A stretch of 64,000 bases of DNA from Panulirus ornatus (GCF_036320965.1 NC_092269.1:28686843-28750842); one strand, 5' to 3'; shown: positions 1-13,539, counted from the first letter of the stretch. Made by a program: numbers and translations. The notes: generated from the sequence alone by a model not told the origin.

Positions 1-352
1 GGTTCCATCCGCTGCCAATCCACTCCCAGGTATCTAAAACACTTCACTTCCCCCAGTTTTTCTCCATTTAAACTCAACCTTACTGTACTCATATTCATAA
101 TTACTCTCAGCTTTCTTCTTTCAGACACTTTACCAAACTCAGTTACCAGCTTCTGCAGTTTCTCACCCGAATCAGCCACCAGCGCTGTATCATCAGTGAA
201 CAACAACTGACTCACTTCCCAAGCTCTCTCATCCACAACAGACTACATACTTGCCCCTCTCCCCAAAACCCTTGCATTTACCTCCCTAACAACCCCATCC
301 ATAAACAGATTAAACAACCATGAAGACCTCACGCACCCCTGCCGCAAACCGA
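1..352 (-). mobile_element. RTE-like LINE, inverted 5' segment of the copy at 353-1198
   Basis: The minus strand reads NVGLRQGC, then WLFNLFMDGVVREVNARVL, FTDDTALVADS-type residues and, at the window edge, the YLGVDW region of the reverse transcriptase. It meets the plus-strand 3' segment of the same family head to head at about 353 and continues beyond the left edge. Confidence 0.85.
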
Positions 353-1109
353 CATTGTTTGAGGACAATATGTGGTGTGAGGTGGTTTGACCGAGTAAGT
401 AATGAAAGGGTAAGAGAGATATGTGCTAATAAAAAGTGTGGTTGAGAGGGCAGAAGGGGGTGTTTTGAAATGGTTTGGTCACATGGAGAGAATGAGTAAG
501 GAAAGATTGACCAAGAGGATATATGTGTCAGAGGTGGAGGGAACGAGGAGAAGTGGGAGACCAAATTAGCGGCGGAAATATGGAGTGAAAAAGATTTTGA
601 GTGACCGGGGCCTGAACATGCAGGAGGGTGAAAGGCGTGCAAGGAATAGAGTGAATTGGAACGATGTGGTATAACAGGGTCGACGTGCTGTCAGTGAATT
701 GAACCATGGCATTTGAAACGTTTGGGGTAAACCATGAGAAGTTTTGTGGGGCTTGGATGTGGAAAGGGAGCTGTGGTTTCGGTGCATTATTACATGACAG
801 CTAGAGACTGAATGTGAACGAATCTTTTCCTAGCGCTACCTCGCACACATGAGGGGGAGGGGCTTGTTATTTCATGTGTGGCGAGATGGCGATGGGGATG
901 AATAAAGGCAGACAGTATGAATTATGTACATGTGTATATATGTATATATCTGTGTGTGTATATATATGTATACGTTGAGATGTATAGGGATGTACATTTG
1001 CGTGTGTGGACGTGTATGTATATACATGTGTATGTGGCTGGATTGGGCCATTCTTTCGTCTGTTTCCCTGCGCTACCTCGCTAACGCGGGAGACAGCGAC
1101 AAAGCAAAA

Positions 1110-1198
<89 letters not shown>
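353..1198 (+). mobile_element. RTE-like LINE, 3' segment with 3' UTR and (TA)n tail
   Basis: Translates, with frameshifts, from LRTICGVRWFDRVSN through the ICANKK, HMERMSKERLTKRIYVSEVE and NWNDVV region. The long 3' UTR follows, with GCGCTACCTCGC-type blocks near 830 and 1070, ending GACAGCGACAAAG and then (TA)n at 1113-1198. Dead copy. Confidence 0.88.
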
Positions 1199-1200
<2 letters not shown>

Positions 1201-1410
1201 TTTCGTGACTGAGGAGGCTACGCCTCCAATTGTAGCCTTTCCTCCTTGCCTACTTGTTTTCCTCACATCAAAATTGCTGACCTACCACTTAGCATATCCA
1301 AGGGCCCAGGCCTGACTCAGCGGCCTCCAGGTGTTGCATAACCACTGAGTCATCCAGCTCTCGTGATCCAGTCTCGTCTTTTCACACAGCACTTCATGGC
1401 TCACTTCCTC
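1199..1410. other. No recognisable feature
   Basis: Unique-looking sequence between the TA tail of one LINE and the first coding trace of the next. It may include the 3' UTR of the minus-strand element that follows. Confidence 0.4.
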
Positions 1411-4400
1411 TCACTTCAGATTGTCCATTCCTACCGTTGCCAATTCGTTCATTGAAGACTGATGACGTATCTGCAGAAATGAGAAAGCCAAGGCTTTCAC
1501 GAGCTGTGTGCGTGCAATTGTGGACGGTTTGCGTGTCAAGATATGTTTTGATGTGTACAAAAATATCAATATAATTAATAGTGTTATATCTGGGACAGTG
1601 TGTGGAATAGATTTCAGTGATGCATCGATTAGTTCGTTGGATAAGATGGGGTTTAGAACACCACCTTGAGGAATGCCAAGTTGCATGTGTTTAACTTCAA
1701 TGTTGTAGCCTTGAAACAACACAGCAGACTTGTATTAGAGAGACAGCCGAGTATCCTGTGCAGGAGCCGGCCACATATATCCATTTTTACTAACTCATAC
1801 AAAATAACTTACCAATTAGCAATATCCAATGCAGCTTTCAGGTGAAGAAATTGGGTGTTCTTATGCCGTCTGTCCCCGTGAACTGTTAGGAAAGTAATGA
1901 TGTACTGTGTAGTGTGCACTTATGCCATGTATGAAACCTTTGATATTAGGTGACATATGTTCTTTGATTCAACGTAGGAGTCAGTTAAGCATCATCCTCT
2001 CAAAGGTTTTGATGGCAGATGGGGCGAAGTTCATCAGGTTGATCGTGTTTAGGCATTAGTATATTTAAGCTGTAGGTCTGAGGAGGGTAAATGACCCATG
2101 ATATAACCCATATACATTGTTAATAATGGGTTACCAAAGACACGTCTTAGAGGTCTAATGATATCGTAAGTGATACCATCCTTCTCAGGGGCAGTGTGCC
2201 CTCATCCCTGGTAAGCGTTGCATCAAGTTCAAACTCCATAGATGGCACATCACATTCGTCGTGTTGCTTGTTTGCCTTTGAATGGGATAAGATCTCTTTT
2301 TTGGGGGGATTTTCCGTACAAAACACTCCTAGTTGTGGGTGGTGGCATGCTATATAGCTCGAAGTATGAGCCCATGTCGTGAATAATTCATTAGCCTTTT
2401 GCAGCTGGTTGGGATGAGATACTTGTTTGTTTTTCTTTCCAATGATTCTATTAGTACCCTTCCAGGTTTGTCTTGGAGGAGTGTGTTGATTTAGTCCCCA
2501 GACAAACTGTTCCCAGCCATTTTGTTGAAGTTCAGTCATTCGTTCCCTCTCTGCTGTAAGAGACGTTTGAAACGGTCTTAAAATTTTGGGTGTTCGAAGT
2601 TGTCTATAACCTTTACCTATTTACGTAGCTATGAATTTCATCTGTTTCAGCTCGGGGTCATTATAGTACTGATGTGGCCTTTGTGAGATGCTTTTTTTCT
2701 GCTCTCTGAAGCTATCTCGCTTTGCTTAAAGGAGTTGTATCATAGAAGTCTCAAGATTAACATTGAAAGTTGGTACTTTTGTGAGTTCATAATCTTTGTA
2801 TCAGTCAGAGATATGATCTGTGAAACTATTTCTATGCTCTTGTTTCACTATTAATCTCTTTCTGTTCAGTTTGATCCCAGGTGAATTGACATTAGCTGTC
2901 TGTATTGAAACTGACATTGGCGAGTGGTCATACAATAAGATCACCGACAATATCAGAACTGTGAGTCGTGTATGACAAGGTGAAGCCTATACACCTGTCA
3001 AGGATTCCTCCATAGATGTGTGTTGGTTGATTCTTACTGATGAGTTCTACATCATCATAGCACCAGGAGTGAGGTTCTACATCATCATAGCACCAGGAGT
3101 GAGGTTCTACATCATCATAGCACCAGGAGTGAGGTTCTACATCGTCATAGAACCAGGAGTGAGGTTCTACATCATCATAGCACCAGGAGTGAGGTTCTAC
3201 ATCATCATATGCATCCAGGAGTGAGGTTCTACATCGTCATAGCGCCAGGAGTGAGGTTCTACATCATCATAGCACTAGGAGTGAGGTTCTACATCATCAT
3301 ATGCATCCAAGAGTGAGGTTCTACATCATCATAGCACCAGGAGTGAGGTTCTACATCATCATAGCACTAGGAGTGAGGTTCTACATCATCATAGCACCAG
3401 GAGTGAGGTTCTACATCATCATAGCACTAGGAGTGAGGTTCTACATCATCATAGAACCAGGAGTGAGGTTCAACATCATCATAGCACTAGGAGTGAGTGA
3501 GGTTAAACTTCTGACCTTAAGTGTTGGTGAAGAGGTCAACCAAATTCTCGTGTCGAGCGTTAAGGTCACCAGTTAGGTCAGTCGGTTCAGTATGATGGAA
3601 GTTAGGTCAATCTGTGTGGTGGAGGAGGTTGGCAGGTGCACAGGCACTCAGTACACTGAGTGTAGCATTGCCGACATGTGCCTTAATACTGTGGTACTGG
3701 AATCCGTTGTGGTTTTGGGAAGTAATATGAGGTAGTGACTGTTTTACGTACATTAGAGAAGTGTTGGTAGATCTAGGATGATAGCATATGTAATTGGGTA
3801 ATTCACGTTGGGGGTTTGTTTGCCAGGAGGCGTTCGACATTCTTGCAGACATATGACGTCAAAGTCGACCTCGTGGTGGAGGTCAGTATGTCTTTTCTCT
3901 TCATGGATGTAATGCTGCAGCTGAGTATTGTCATGTCACTATAGTGTTGAGCGATGTTCCTGTTGGCAATTTTCTTTAAAGTTGGTTTGATCTCTTCTAT
4001 GATGTCAGGTTCTTTCCTGTATTTCTTTATATTGATTTAGCAAAACGTGTCTTATATTTCCAGTAAGTGCAGAATGGCATGGTACCTCTCTCCTGTTTTC
4101 TTTGAAAAGATTTTCAACCTCTGCTTCCTTCATCTCCCTAACTTACCTCGTGTTATTTCTCATAGAATACATCAGTATGTTTGAACACATTAGCCTTCCT
4201 ACCATCACTATGTTCTGGTGTTCGTATCACCTCTTCCTGTTCATCAATGTTTTCACTCAGCAACAGGAATTGTTCACGTAGCATATATAAGTAGATGCTT
4301 GCGTGACTGCCCACGTATCACCATACACAAGTGTTCCTATTACTTGTTGTTGTGCATCAGCCTTATCGCATAGCATTCACATTTTGTCACAAAAAACACT

Positions 4401-5007
4401 TCAACAGATTTGTGTTGCACTTCAGTAGCCTTTTAAAAAAAAATTCATTCTGCTTTTTGATTTCTTTCAAATTTCCTTGCATTTCTATATAATCGCTTCG
4501 TTAATTTCTAAATGACGGCCAGCCAGGAGTTAATGTTTGCTGTGGTTGTTCATCAGGTCGCTGGGGTGGAGGTGGCCGCTTGGTGCAGTGTCAGTGCCAT
4601 GCCCTGGCTGCTCACAGTGTATGCATCTATCTTCAGTGGTCTTCCCAGTTATCCCGTTTTTCCTTGGGTGTTTATATGGGGTGTCTCCCTGCACATATAC
4701 CACACCAGAAGGACTTAGATCTGCGGATGTTCACCACATCTGAAACACCGCCTTCTCCGTGGAAGATAGATATCCACCTTAGGATGACATAAGGCTCCAG
4801 GGGCTGTGAGTTTCCTCGGTCCAATCTGCTATGATGACTTCTGATTCGCTTGACATTCTTGATGCTTTCAAGGATCGCGAGGTCTTGGTCGTCTTCAATG
4901 CCCAAGACGATGATGGCAGTCTTGCGAGCGTGTACATGGTCGTTTAGAGATACTGGCACGTATATATGCTTTCGGTAACAGTGTTGGTCAGTGCTTCCAG
5001 TAATCAC
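1411..5007 (-). mobile_element. Decayed I/Jockey-like LINE (ORF1, endonuclease and RT traces)
   Basis: Read from right to left. At 4672-5007 there is an ORF1-like segment ending CGICAGRHPI, a zinc-knuckle trace. At 3607-3852 an endonuclease-like segment contains ELPNYICYHP and SLMYVKQSLP. At 2147-2539 the RT amino end contains NQHTPPRQTWKGTNR and EFELDATLTRDEG. At 1411-1722 the RT motif B appears as LGIPQGGVLNPILSNELI. Many stops and frameshifts, and a 30-bp minisatellite is inserted in it. Clade is judged only by motif style. Confidence 0.65.
3042..3500 (+). repeat. 30-bp minisatellite
   Basis: The unit is AGGTTCTACATCATCATAGC plus ACCAGGAGTG, about 15 copies, some with ATGCATCCA in place of GCACCA. 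Since 30 is a multiple of three, it produces open frames reading FYIIIAPGVR, which I do not regard as genes. Confidence 0.93.
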
Positions 5008-5559
5008 TGATCAGTTCTCAAGGTGACTTGGTTATGAGCGTTGTTTGTGAAGTGTAATTCAGCTTGTGGATACTTCTGCCACACTCGTGTCCACCATTGG
5101 TATTTGGCCTCTCTGCTTGTGTCTGGTGGGATGTTCATTTTCACTTTTTTTGAACTGATCATGTGACCTTGATGGTGCAGTCGGGCGGTGTTTGCCCAGA
5201 TTACTATCTATGTCCTCTCTTTCTTCAGGGGAGACATATCTCTAGTGTTCCCTCATAACCCTTTCACCAGCATGTGAGCGGCAGGGTGGAGGTGCAGTTG
5301 ACCCCGGGGTCAGGCGCAATTTAATATAGCTGACAGCCAGCAGGCCTGGTCCGCGCATCCCTGCTGAGACTCACGTACAGTAGGGCAGAGCAGCAAATGT
5401 CGTCTTCCTCTTCTTCCACAGAGCTGTACAGAGCTATCCTAGTGTAGCAAAAGGGTACTGGTAGCTGCATGAAGTGGTCACCTACCGCTGTGCCCAGTAG
5501 AACACAGCAGGAACTGCTATTGGTGACCTGTCCCACGAATTATGAGGCGGTGGTGAATA

Positions 5560-7431
5560 GCACCCACACGATACCAGAATTTACCATCACAGTTAAGGGG
5601 GGTGTTCGCACAGAAAAGCTGAAAACTGATAAAAGTCCAGGTCCCGATCGTTTCTATCCACGAGTAATTAAAAACGTCAAACACGAAATTGCCAGACCGT
5701 TAACCTGTATTTTCAATAAATCTCTCCAGGATGGAACAGTCCCACAGGACCAGAGACTGGCAGACGTCACACCTATATACAAAATGGGAAGCCAAGAATT
5801 GCCTGGTAATTACCGTCCTATTAGCCTCTCATAAATTGTATATAGATTTTAGAGTCCATTATTAGAGATAGAATCGTAGCCTACGCGGAACATTACAGAC
5901 TGATCAGTAATACACAACATGCTTCTTACAAGACGCAGATCATGCCTAACAAATCCCTTTAACTGTTATGAATTGATCAGTACCCACGACAAGACAGAAG
6001 CAATCGATACTGTATTTCTGGACTCCCAGACAGCATTCGACAAAGTCCTCCACGCTAGATTGAAGCACAAAGTCCGGGCCTTGGGGGATTACTGGTTGCA
6101 TAGGATATTGGGTAGAAGTCTGGTGACGTGATAGGAGAGAGAGAGTCGTGATGAATGGGGAATCATCACCGTGGTCACCCGTTACTAGTGGAGTCCCTCA
6201 GGAATCCGTACTTGGGCCTATACTTTTCATCATTGATATTAACGATATTGACGTAGGGCTGAAGAAACTTTGTGTCCACATTTGCAGATGTCACAAAAGA
6301 TCGGCAATGCCATATTAACTGAAGAAGATAAGCTGAGATGACAAGAGGATCTAGATGAAATAACCGAATGCTCTAATAAATGTCAGATGCCATTTAACGT
6401 CCATAAATGTCACCTTTTGCGTGTAGGAAACCTCAACAAAGAATTTGATTATGAAGTGATGGGCCACAAGATTAAGGACACCATTAGTGTGAGAGATCTA
6501 CGGGTCACTGTCTCCAGTCACTTCAAAGTCTCCCAGCATTGTTATGAAGCTGCCAAGAAAGCAAATAGGATGTTAGGATTTAGAAACTTTACGTATAAAA
6601 GCAAGGATGTGATATTGCCACTATACCCAAGTCTAGTTTTGGCCCCTCCACATAAGCAAGGACATTCTTAAATTGGAATCAGTGAAGTGAAGAGCAACTA
6701 GATTGATTCCTTCCTTGCGTAACTCACCATATGAGGAGAGACTACGAGAAATGTTCTCTTAAGCAAGAGGCGTCTCCAAGGCAAATTAATAGATTGCTTT
6801 AAGATGTAGACTTCAACAACGTCGACATTGAAGATTTCTTTACTTCAGCGCCAGTATTACCGACGAGAGGAATGGACTAAAACTTAGTCACCGAGTTAAT
6901 CTGGAAGGGACGAAATGTTTTTTTTTCCTCGACGACATTATTGATGTGTGGAATAAGTTCTCAGAAAATGTTGTTCACAGCAACACTCTTACTATCTTCA
7001 AAATTAGTCTTGACCATCACTTGTCACTCTCCGGTATGGAATGAATTATTTAATCAGTTATCATAACTCAGTGGTATATCATGCTACTTTCTCAGCCACT
7101 GATCTCTCCCTGGCCTGGCTGTGGTAACATACCATCATTGATTAACCCACCTCATCTGCTGTGAGAGAGTAAGTAAGAATTATAGTATCATTCTACAACA
7201 TTAGTAATAATATACACATGGTAAGTCGAGAGGCTGGAGCTCAAGTTTATCCTTACTATTGTCTTTATAATGAAAATTGAAGGGATGCATGTTGTTGGTG
7301 ATGGAATGTTCGACATGTTCATGTTCATTCTGAGTTTTAAATTTCCTATAAAAATGTCCTCCAGACTTATCAATCCTGCAAGGTATTTCTTTTTTACCCG
7401 TTTTCCGTCCAGCGTGTTGCCGGAGGGAGTG

Positions 7432-7434
<3 letters not shown>
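5560..7434 (+). mobile_element. CR1-like LINE copy (RT plus 3' UTR), decayed
   Basis: RT traces in order: [130 protein letters not shown]. Motif C is lost in a frameshifted patch near 6280. NYRPISL and KANRMLG are typical of the CR1/Jockey side of LINEs. The 3' UTR at about 7045-7434 recurs inverted at 40265-40762. Confidence 0.85.

Positions 7435-7519
<85 letters not shown>
7435..7519 (+). repeat. (GA)n microsatellite in the CR1-like 3' UTR
   Basis: About 42 GA units. The related copy at 40265-40762 has only a short GGAGTGGAGGGG at this point, so the tract probably expanded after insertion. Confidence 0.95.
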
Positions 7520-7524
<5 letters not shown>

Positions 7525-7639
7525 CCATCCTTTTCTTCTACTACTTTTAAGAGGAAATGAATTATTTAAATATTGTTATGACCAGACCACCTTGCTTGGA
7601 TGTTGGGTCTGTGTGATGTGTATATCTATGTAATTCCCT

Positions 7640-8489
<850 letters not shown>

Positions 8490-8754
8490 ATTCTCACTCG
8501 CTTTCTGCACCAGTTCTTCTCTCCCTTTTCTCCGAGCCATACCTCCCCGCATCCCTCACACATGCAGCCATAGATGTGTCTGGACCTTCAGCCTCCACGT
8601 CATGTCCACCGTCGCTCTCCTCTCTGTCCCCAGCCTGCTGTCATCCTCCTTCTCTCCATATCCTCTGGAAAAAAATGAGGAAAAAAGGAGACATTTTTCC
8701 TTGTCCACCCCATGCCTTACGACCCTCCACCTCGTTTGTCACCTGTCGAAACCA

Positions 8755-9065
8755 CTGTCTGACCCAGCACCCACATCAGCCACTGTCGAACCCAGCACCC
8801 ACGTCAGCACCCACATCAGCCACTATCGAACCCAGCACCCACTTCAGCACCCACATCAGCCACTCGAGCCCAGTACTCACATCAGCCACTGTCGAACCCA
8901 GCACCCACATCAGCCACTATCGAACCCAGCACCCACTTCAGCACCCACATCAGCCACTCGAGCCCAGTACTCACATCAGCCACTGTCGAACCCAGCACCC
9001 ACATCAGCCACTATCGAACCCAGCACCCACATCACCCACTGTCCAACCTAGTACCCACATCATGT
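8755..9065 (+). repeat. 28-bp minisatellite with 94-bp higher-order unit
   Basis: The unit is close to CCCAGCACCCACATCAGCCA plus CTGTCGAA, about 10 copies. A block starting ACTTCAGCACCC recurs 94 bp apart (8841 and 8935). Confidence 0.85.
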
Positions 9066-9255
9066 AACCTTTTGACCAAAACAACACACGACCTCCGCCT
9101 CGCACCTGCACCGCCTCCCTCCACGCACCATCCACAGTCGGGCCACTTCCTCCACCCACACGTCTTTTGGTTCAACAGCCGCAGATCGCAGGCTCCCCCT
9201 CCCCCTCCCTCTCCGCACCAACATCCCCCTCCCCCAACACCCACTCACACCCCTG

Positions 9256-9257
<2 letters not shown>

Positions 9258-9297
<40 letters not shown>

Positions 9298-9330
9298 ATC
9301 ATCATCACCGCCAGCCTCAGCTATCCACAG

Positions 9331-9390
<60 letters not shown>
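9258..9390. repeat. (CA)n microsatellites
   Basis: CA tracts at 9258-9297 and 9332-9390, separated by a short CATCATCATCACCG-containing spacer. Confidence 0.95.
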
Positions 9391-9396
<6 letters not shown>

Positions 9397-9742
9397 GTAT
9401 AAAAGTTGGCAAAAGTTAGTGTACTTGTGAAGCTTCGTTTGAACGGACTGACTAGTCTCGGGGCACCGTAAGTGACAGCTTAGCTCCGAGAATTCCTGTC
9501 GTGGATCATCTTTTCATCACAGTGTGAGGTACCTCCCCGTGTGACCGTCCCTTTCCACCTGCCAGTTTGTCTCGTCTGTCACCAGTGATCCATTGTCTTC
9601 CAGCCACACACGTCCTCAAGCCCGCTTCCACCGTCTTGAACGTGGGACTTCCTCTCTTATGGGGTAAAAGTGCTTTGGAAACTTTCTATTTTTTTTCTTC
9701 TTTTCACTTCTCACACGTAGTCCCTTATGGCCGCCATGAGCA

Positions 9743-10250
9743 TGACGGGACGACCCTTGAGCGCGAAGGTACGACCCTTGAGCGCGGCGGTACGACCCTT
9801 GAGCGCGACGGTGCGATCCTTAAGCAGGACTGTACGATTCTTGAGCACGACGGTACGACCCTTGAGCACGAAGGTACGACCCTTGAGCGCGACGGTACGA
9901 CCCATGAGTGCGACGGTACGACCCTTGAGCACGAAGGTACGACCCTTGAGCGTGACGGGACGACCCATGAGCGCGACGGTACGACCCATGAGCACGACGA
10001 TACGACCCTTGAGCGCGACGGTACGACCCATGAGCGCGACGGTGCGATCCTTAAGTAGGACTGTACGATTCTTGAGCACGACGGTACAACCCTTGAGCAC
10101 GAAGGTACGACCCTTGAGTGCGGCGGTACGACCCTTGAGCGCGACGGTACGATCCTTAAGCAGGACTGTACGACCCTTGAGCGCGACTGTACGACCCTTG
10201 AGCACGACGGTACGACCCTTGAGCACGAAGCTACCAGTCTTGAGCATGAC
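9743..10250 (+). repeat. 21-bp GC-rich minisatellite
   Basis: The unit is close to TACGACCCTTGAGCGCGACGG, about 24 copies, with ATGAG, GATCCTTAAG and GATTCTTGAG variants. Because 21 is a multiple of three and the unit lacks stops in several frames, long frames open on both strands (163, 178, 212 and 232 codons). The composition differs sharply from the AT-rich flanks. Confidence 0.93.
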
Positions 10251-10469
10251 GGTGGGTCGAAGGCCAGGCCATCAGACTCAAGGGGTCGTCCTGTCATGCA
10301 CAGGGGTTGCAGCTTATTGCCCAGTAGTGGCACAAGACAAATCATGGATATTTCCACAGTCATCTTTCCTTTTTCTTAAGTCTAAAGACGTTTCCAAGAG
10401 ATCCGGATATACGAACGTAGATTAATACGAACAGCAACAATCCATGGGGCAACTCCATACCCTGAACGT

Positions 10470-10665
10470 TCTTGTCTGTAATACAACTTTTTCAACTTCT
10501 CTGTGCTTTCCAAGTTCACAATTTCATAACTCGTAACTATAATACAACTTTTTTCAACTTCTGCATACTCTCCAGATTCGCAATTTTATAACTCATAACT
10601 ATAATACAACTTTATCAACTGTATGCTCTCCAGATTTACGATATCGTAACACGTAACATAAAAAA
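10470..10665 (+). repeat. About 66-bp tandem repeat, three diverged copies
   Basis: Each copy contains ATAATACAACTTTTTCAACT followed by CTCCAGATTCGCAATTTTATAAC or a variant. AT-rich, no coding content. Confidence 0.75.
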
Positions 10666-10699
10666 TACGTCTTTCCATCTTTGCTAATAATCTTTTTTC

Positions 10700-10802
10700 G
10701 TAGTGGCCTTTGGTATCCACAATACACCTCGTCAAACTGGTTGAAATACGTAATGATTGTGATCAAGTCACCCTTACCTCTTCTCTCCTCCATGGTGGAC
10801 AA
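10700..10802 (-). mobile_element. CR1-like LINE C-terminal scrap
   Basis: The minus strand reads MEERRGKGDLITIITYFNQF, matching the RR.RGDLI..FK ending of CR1-type RT proteins. Too short to classify further. Confidence 0.5.
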
Positions 10803-11004
10803 ACAGGCGGCCTATCGCAGTGACAAAGACCGCATTGTCAGGGCGTCTTTGCCTTCCTTCCTCCGCACCTTCTCCATTAGCTCCTTGTGCCTCGTGCGCC
10901 GCTAATGCGTGTTTCGCACCCTCCAAAGTGCACAGCATCGTGCGTGTTGTCGGGAGCTTACGTGACAAGAAGGAGCCGACACTTGATCAAATGCTCTTCC
11001 GTGC

Positions 11005-11006
<2 letters not shown>

Positions 11007-11082
<76 letters not shown>

Positions 11083-11145
11083 TGTGTGCATGCTGCTCGT
11101 TCATGATGTGGGGAAGGGAGGGTATTTTTCCCGTCTACGTATATG

Positions 11146-11188
<43 letters not shown>
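11007..11188. repeat. (GA)n and (CA)n microsatellites
   Basis: (GA)n at 11007-11080 and (CA)n at 11149-11187 around a short spacer. Confidence 0.95.
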
Positions 11189-11189
<1 letters not shown>

Positions 11190-11194
11190 GCCAG

Positions 11195-11330
11195 AGGTTA
11201 GAGACCTGAGTATGCAGTGGGAAGTTCTGAGGAACGTGGATCTGTCCACCGCTGAAGACAGAAGTTTAGAGGGTGATTTGATCACAGCCTTTGAGCTGTT
11301 GAAAAAAAAAAAAAGACTATTGGAAAGATG
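11195..11330 (+). mobile_element. CR1-like LINE C-terminal scrap
   Basis: MQWEVLRNVDLSTAEDRSLE and GDLITAFELLK resemble the tail of CR1-type RT. It directly precedes the fold-back region, which contains another such trace. Confidence 0.45.
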
Positions 11331-11587
11331 CTGAAGGCCCAAGTATGGAAATTAAGCAAGAAACTTCTTCGAAAATATGAGTCTACCCTCATCGTTATGA
11401 AAGGTAAAGAAACGAATTTAGAAAATGAAGAACCAGCGGCAAAGTCATATTCCTTCACATAGAGATAAGCCGTGTGAAGGTGTGGAGCCAGACGTATGGA
11501 ATGATTCAGTAAACTCTAAGGAGATGTGACAGACATATTCAAAGTTCAAAATGATTTCGACAACATAGCTAAAACAACTTTTATTTC

Positions 11588-12076
11588 AATCTCTCGTTCT
11601 TTTCTTCATTCCTTTCTCCATTTGTAGTAACTTCTGATCAGGTCACTCCATATTCTTCTCTCTTCCCTGATGGTTAAGCGTCTGCATCATTTTAGATAAT
11701 GCCTCTTTTAGTTCCTCTCTGGCATTTTACTCATTCATGAGGACTTACAACAGGAAACATGATGGTCAGTGACGAGGGTTATCTGTATCTTGGAGTCATG
11801 TGTGTGGTAGAAACAGGATAATAGAGCAGAGCAAAAGATATCTGTTGAGCCGGAGGGAGTGGTGGGTAGGGAAATATCTTTTGCTCTATTATTCTGTTTC
11901 AGCCACACACATGACTCCAAGATACAGATAACCCTCGTCACTGAGAGAGGAACTAAAAGAGGCATTATCTAAAATGATGCAGACGCTTAACCATCAGGGA
12001 AGAGAAAAGAATATGGAGTGACCTGATCAGAAGTTACTACAAATGGAGAAAGGAATGAAGAAAAGAACGAGAGATT
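11588..12076. repeat. Long fold-back (inverted repeat, arms over 200 bp)
   Basis: Left arm 11588-about 11842 (AATCTCTCGTTCTTTTCTTC onward) and right arm about 11872-12076 (ending GAAAAGAACGAGAGATT) are reverse complements, separated by about 30 bp. The left arm has an extra segment of about 47 bp near 11728-11775. A transcript would fold into a long hairpin. The sequence includes a CR1-tail-like GGAGTGACCTGATCAG trace. Confidence 0.92.
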
Positions 12077-13330
12077 AAAAAAGATACATATGCAAAATGT
12101 CTCCAGATGGAAAAAAGAAATTAAAGGACTGATGAAGGCAACAGAATTGGTGTGAGAACAAAATCGAATCACCAGAAGGGATTTAGATAATGGGATACAG
12201 CAAGAAAAGAAATCATCCGCAACAAGAGATCAGAAATAAACAGGATGGAACAGGAGCAATATCTGGGCCTGATGAACAGAAGAAGAGGATGCTGACTGAT
12301 GCAGGAAAACACAGACTTAAAGACGTTGGAAGTGAGATCAAGGAGGAACTAGTGAGGGATAGTTGGAAGAGTTATCGGGGAAGTATATGGCTTGTCAGAT
12401 GAAAGATTTATGAAAAAAATAAGAAAATAGAAAAATGAGTTTTCTAGATCATTTCACGTCAGTGTAAATGGGGACTGTGCATGAAACTAGAAACCTGGAG
12501 GTTGACAAATCAAACAAGTCAGGACTTAGCTGACAAGGAAGTCGCATCAGATATGAGAGCATGAGTGACGTAGGAGGTTCTGGATGAAAACCACATTGTG
12601 GCCAAAGCGGAAAGGATGGAGAAGGAAGAGATACTGGGATAGACTGAAGGTTAACAATTATCAAGGTACCGCACAAGTAATGATTACACTTAGTATAGAG
12701 GCTGGGAAAGAAGGAGGAAGGCAGTCAGTAGTGTCATCCCTGATGAGTCAAGACGCTGCAAGAGAGGAGTAAGGAGTACAGGCAGAGTGGTTATGGTGTG
12801 GGGGGACACATAGGCGAGGCTGGGGCCCAGAACATCCTGGCCACTACCTCAGCGAGGCCAGGAACACCAGGTGAATCAGAAGGCGGGAGGGAAGGTACGT
12901 AGGTGCAGAAGGCGGGAGGGAAGGTACGTAGGTGCAGAGGGGAGTAATGAAGATAATTCGAGTCTTACTGGGTTTCAGTGTGTGGGAGGAGTCGGGTGTT
13001 AGAGGTGATACATATGCCCACCAGGGAAGAGAGAAGAATACGGAGTGACTTGATCACAACCTTTAAGTTAGCATGTCAGTCTGGTGTCGTGACTAAGAAA
13101 ACGTTCATCGGAAGATGCAAACATGGGGCAACCAGAGGTCATGGGACGAAAATACACAAGAAACTGTCTAGAAATGAAGACAATATGACGCATGCTACCG
13201 TAGCGTGTGCGTGAATGACGTACAGTGAATGACGAGCCACAGAGGTGTAAGACGATGCATGATAGTAAGAGAAAAGGAGGGGTCCGTCCCCACTAGTGTA
13301 GAACCTCCCTCCCCGAACTGGAGGAATAGA
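12077..13330. other. Intergenic, mostly unassigned
   Basis: No convincing coding unit. Contains a 28-bp unit in two copies (AAGGCGGGAGGGAAGGTACG, about 12880-12940) and a CR1-tail-like REERRIRSDLITTFKLA at about 13020-13075 (+). Confidence 0.5.
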
Positions 13331-13334
13331 TGAT

Positions 13335-13337
<3 letters not shown>

Positions 13338-13399
<62 letters not shown>

Positions 13400-13414
13400 A
13401 CAAACACACACACA

Positions 13415-13497
<83 letters not shown>
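13338..13497. repeat. (CA)n microsatellite, compound
   Basis: Interrupted CA tract (CAGACA, CAAACA and CAGACTACA interruptions) of about 160 bp. Confidence 0.96.
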
Positions 13498-13498
<1 letters not shown>

Positions 13499-13539
13499 TA
13501 GAAGAAATTACTAATATGAAAAGGAAACTTCGTTGAGGA

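Noticed and set aside
4512..4792. Short overlapping plus-strand frames near 4.5-4.8 kb
   Set aside because: Opposite the ORF1-like remnant of the minus-strand LINE. No motif or codon signal favours the plus strand.
9711..10425. Overlapping frames of 163-232 codons on both strands
   Set aside because: Frames come from a 21-bp repeat without stops. No independent sign of translation.
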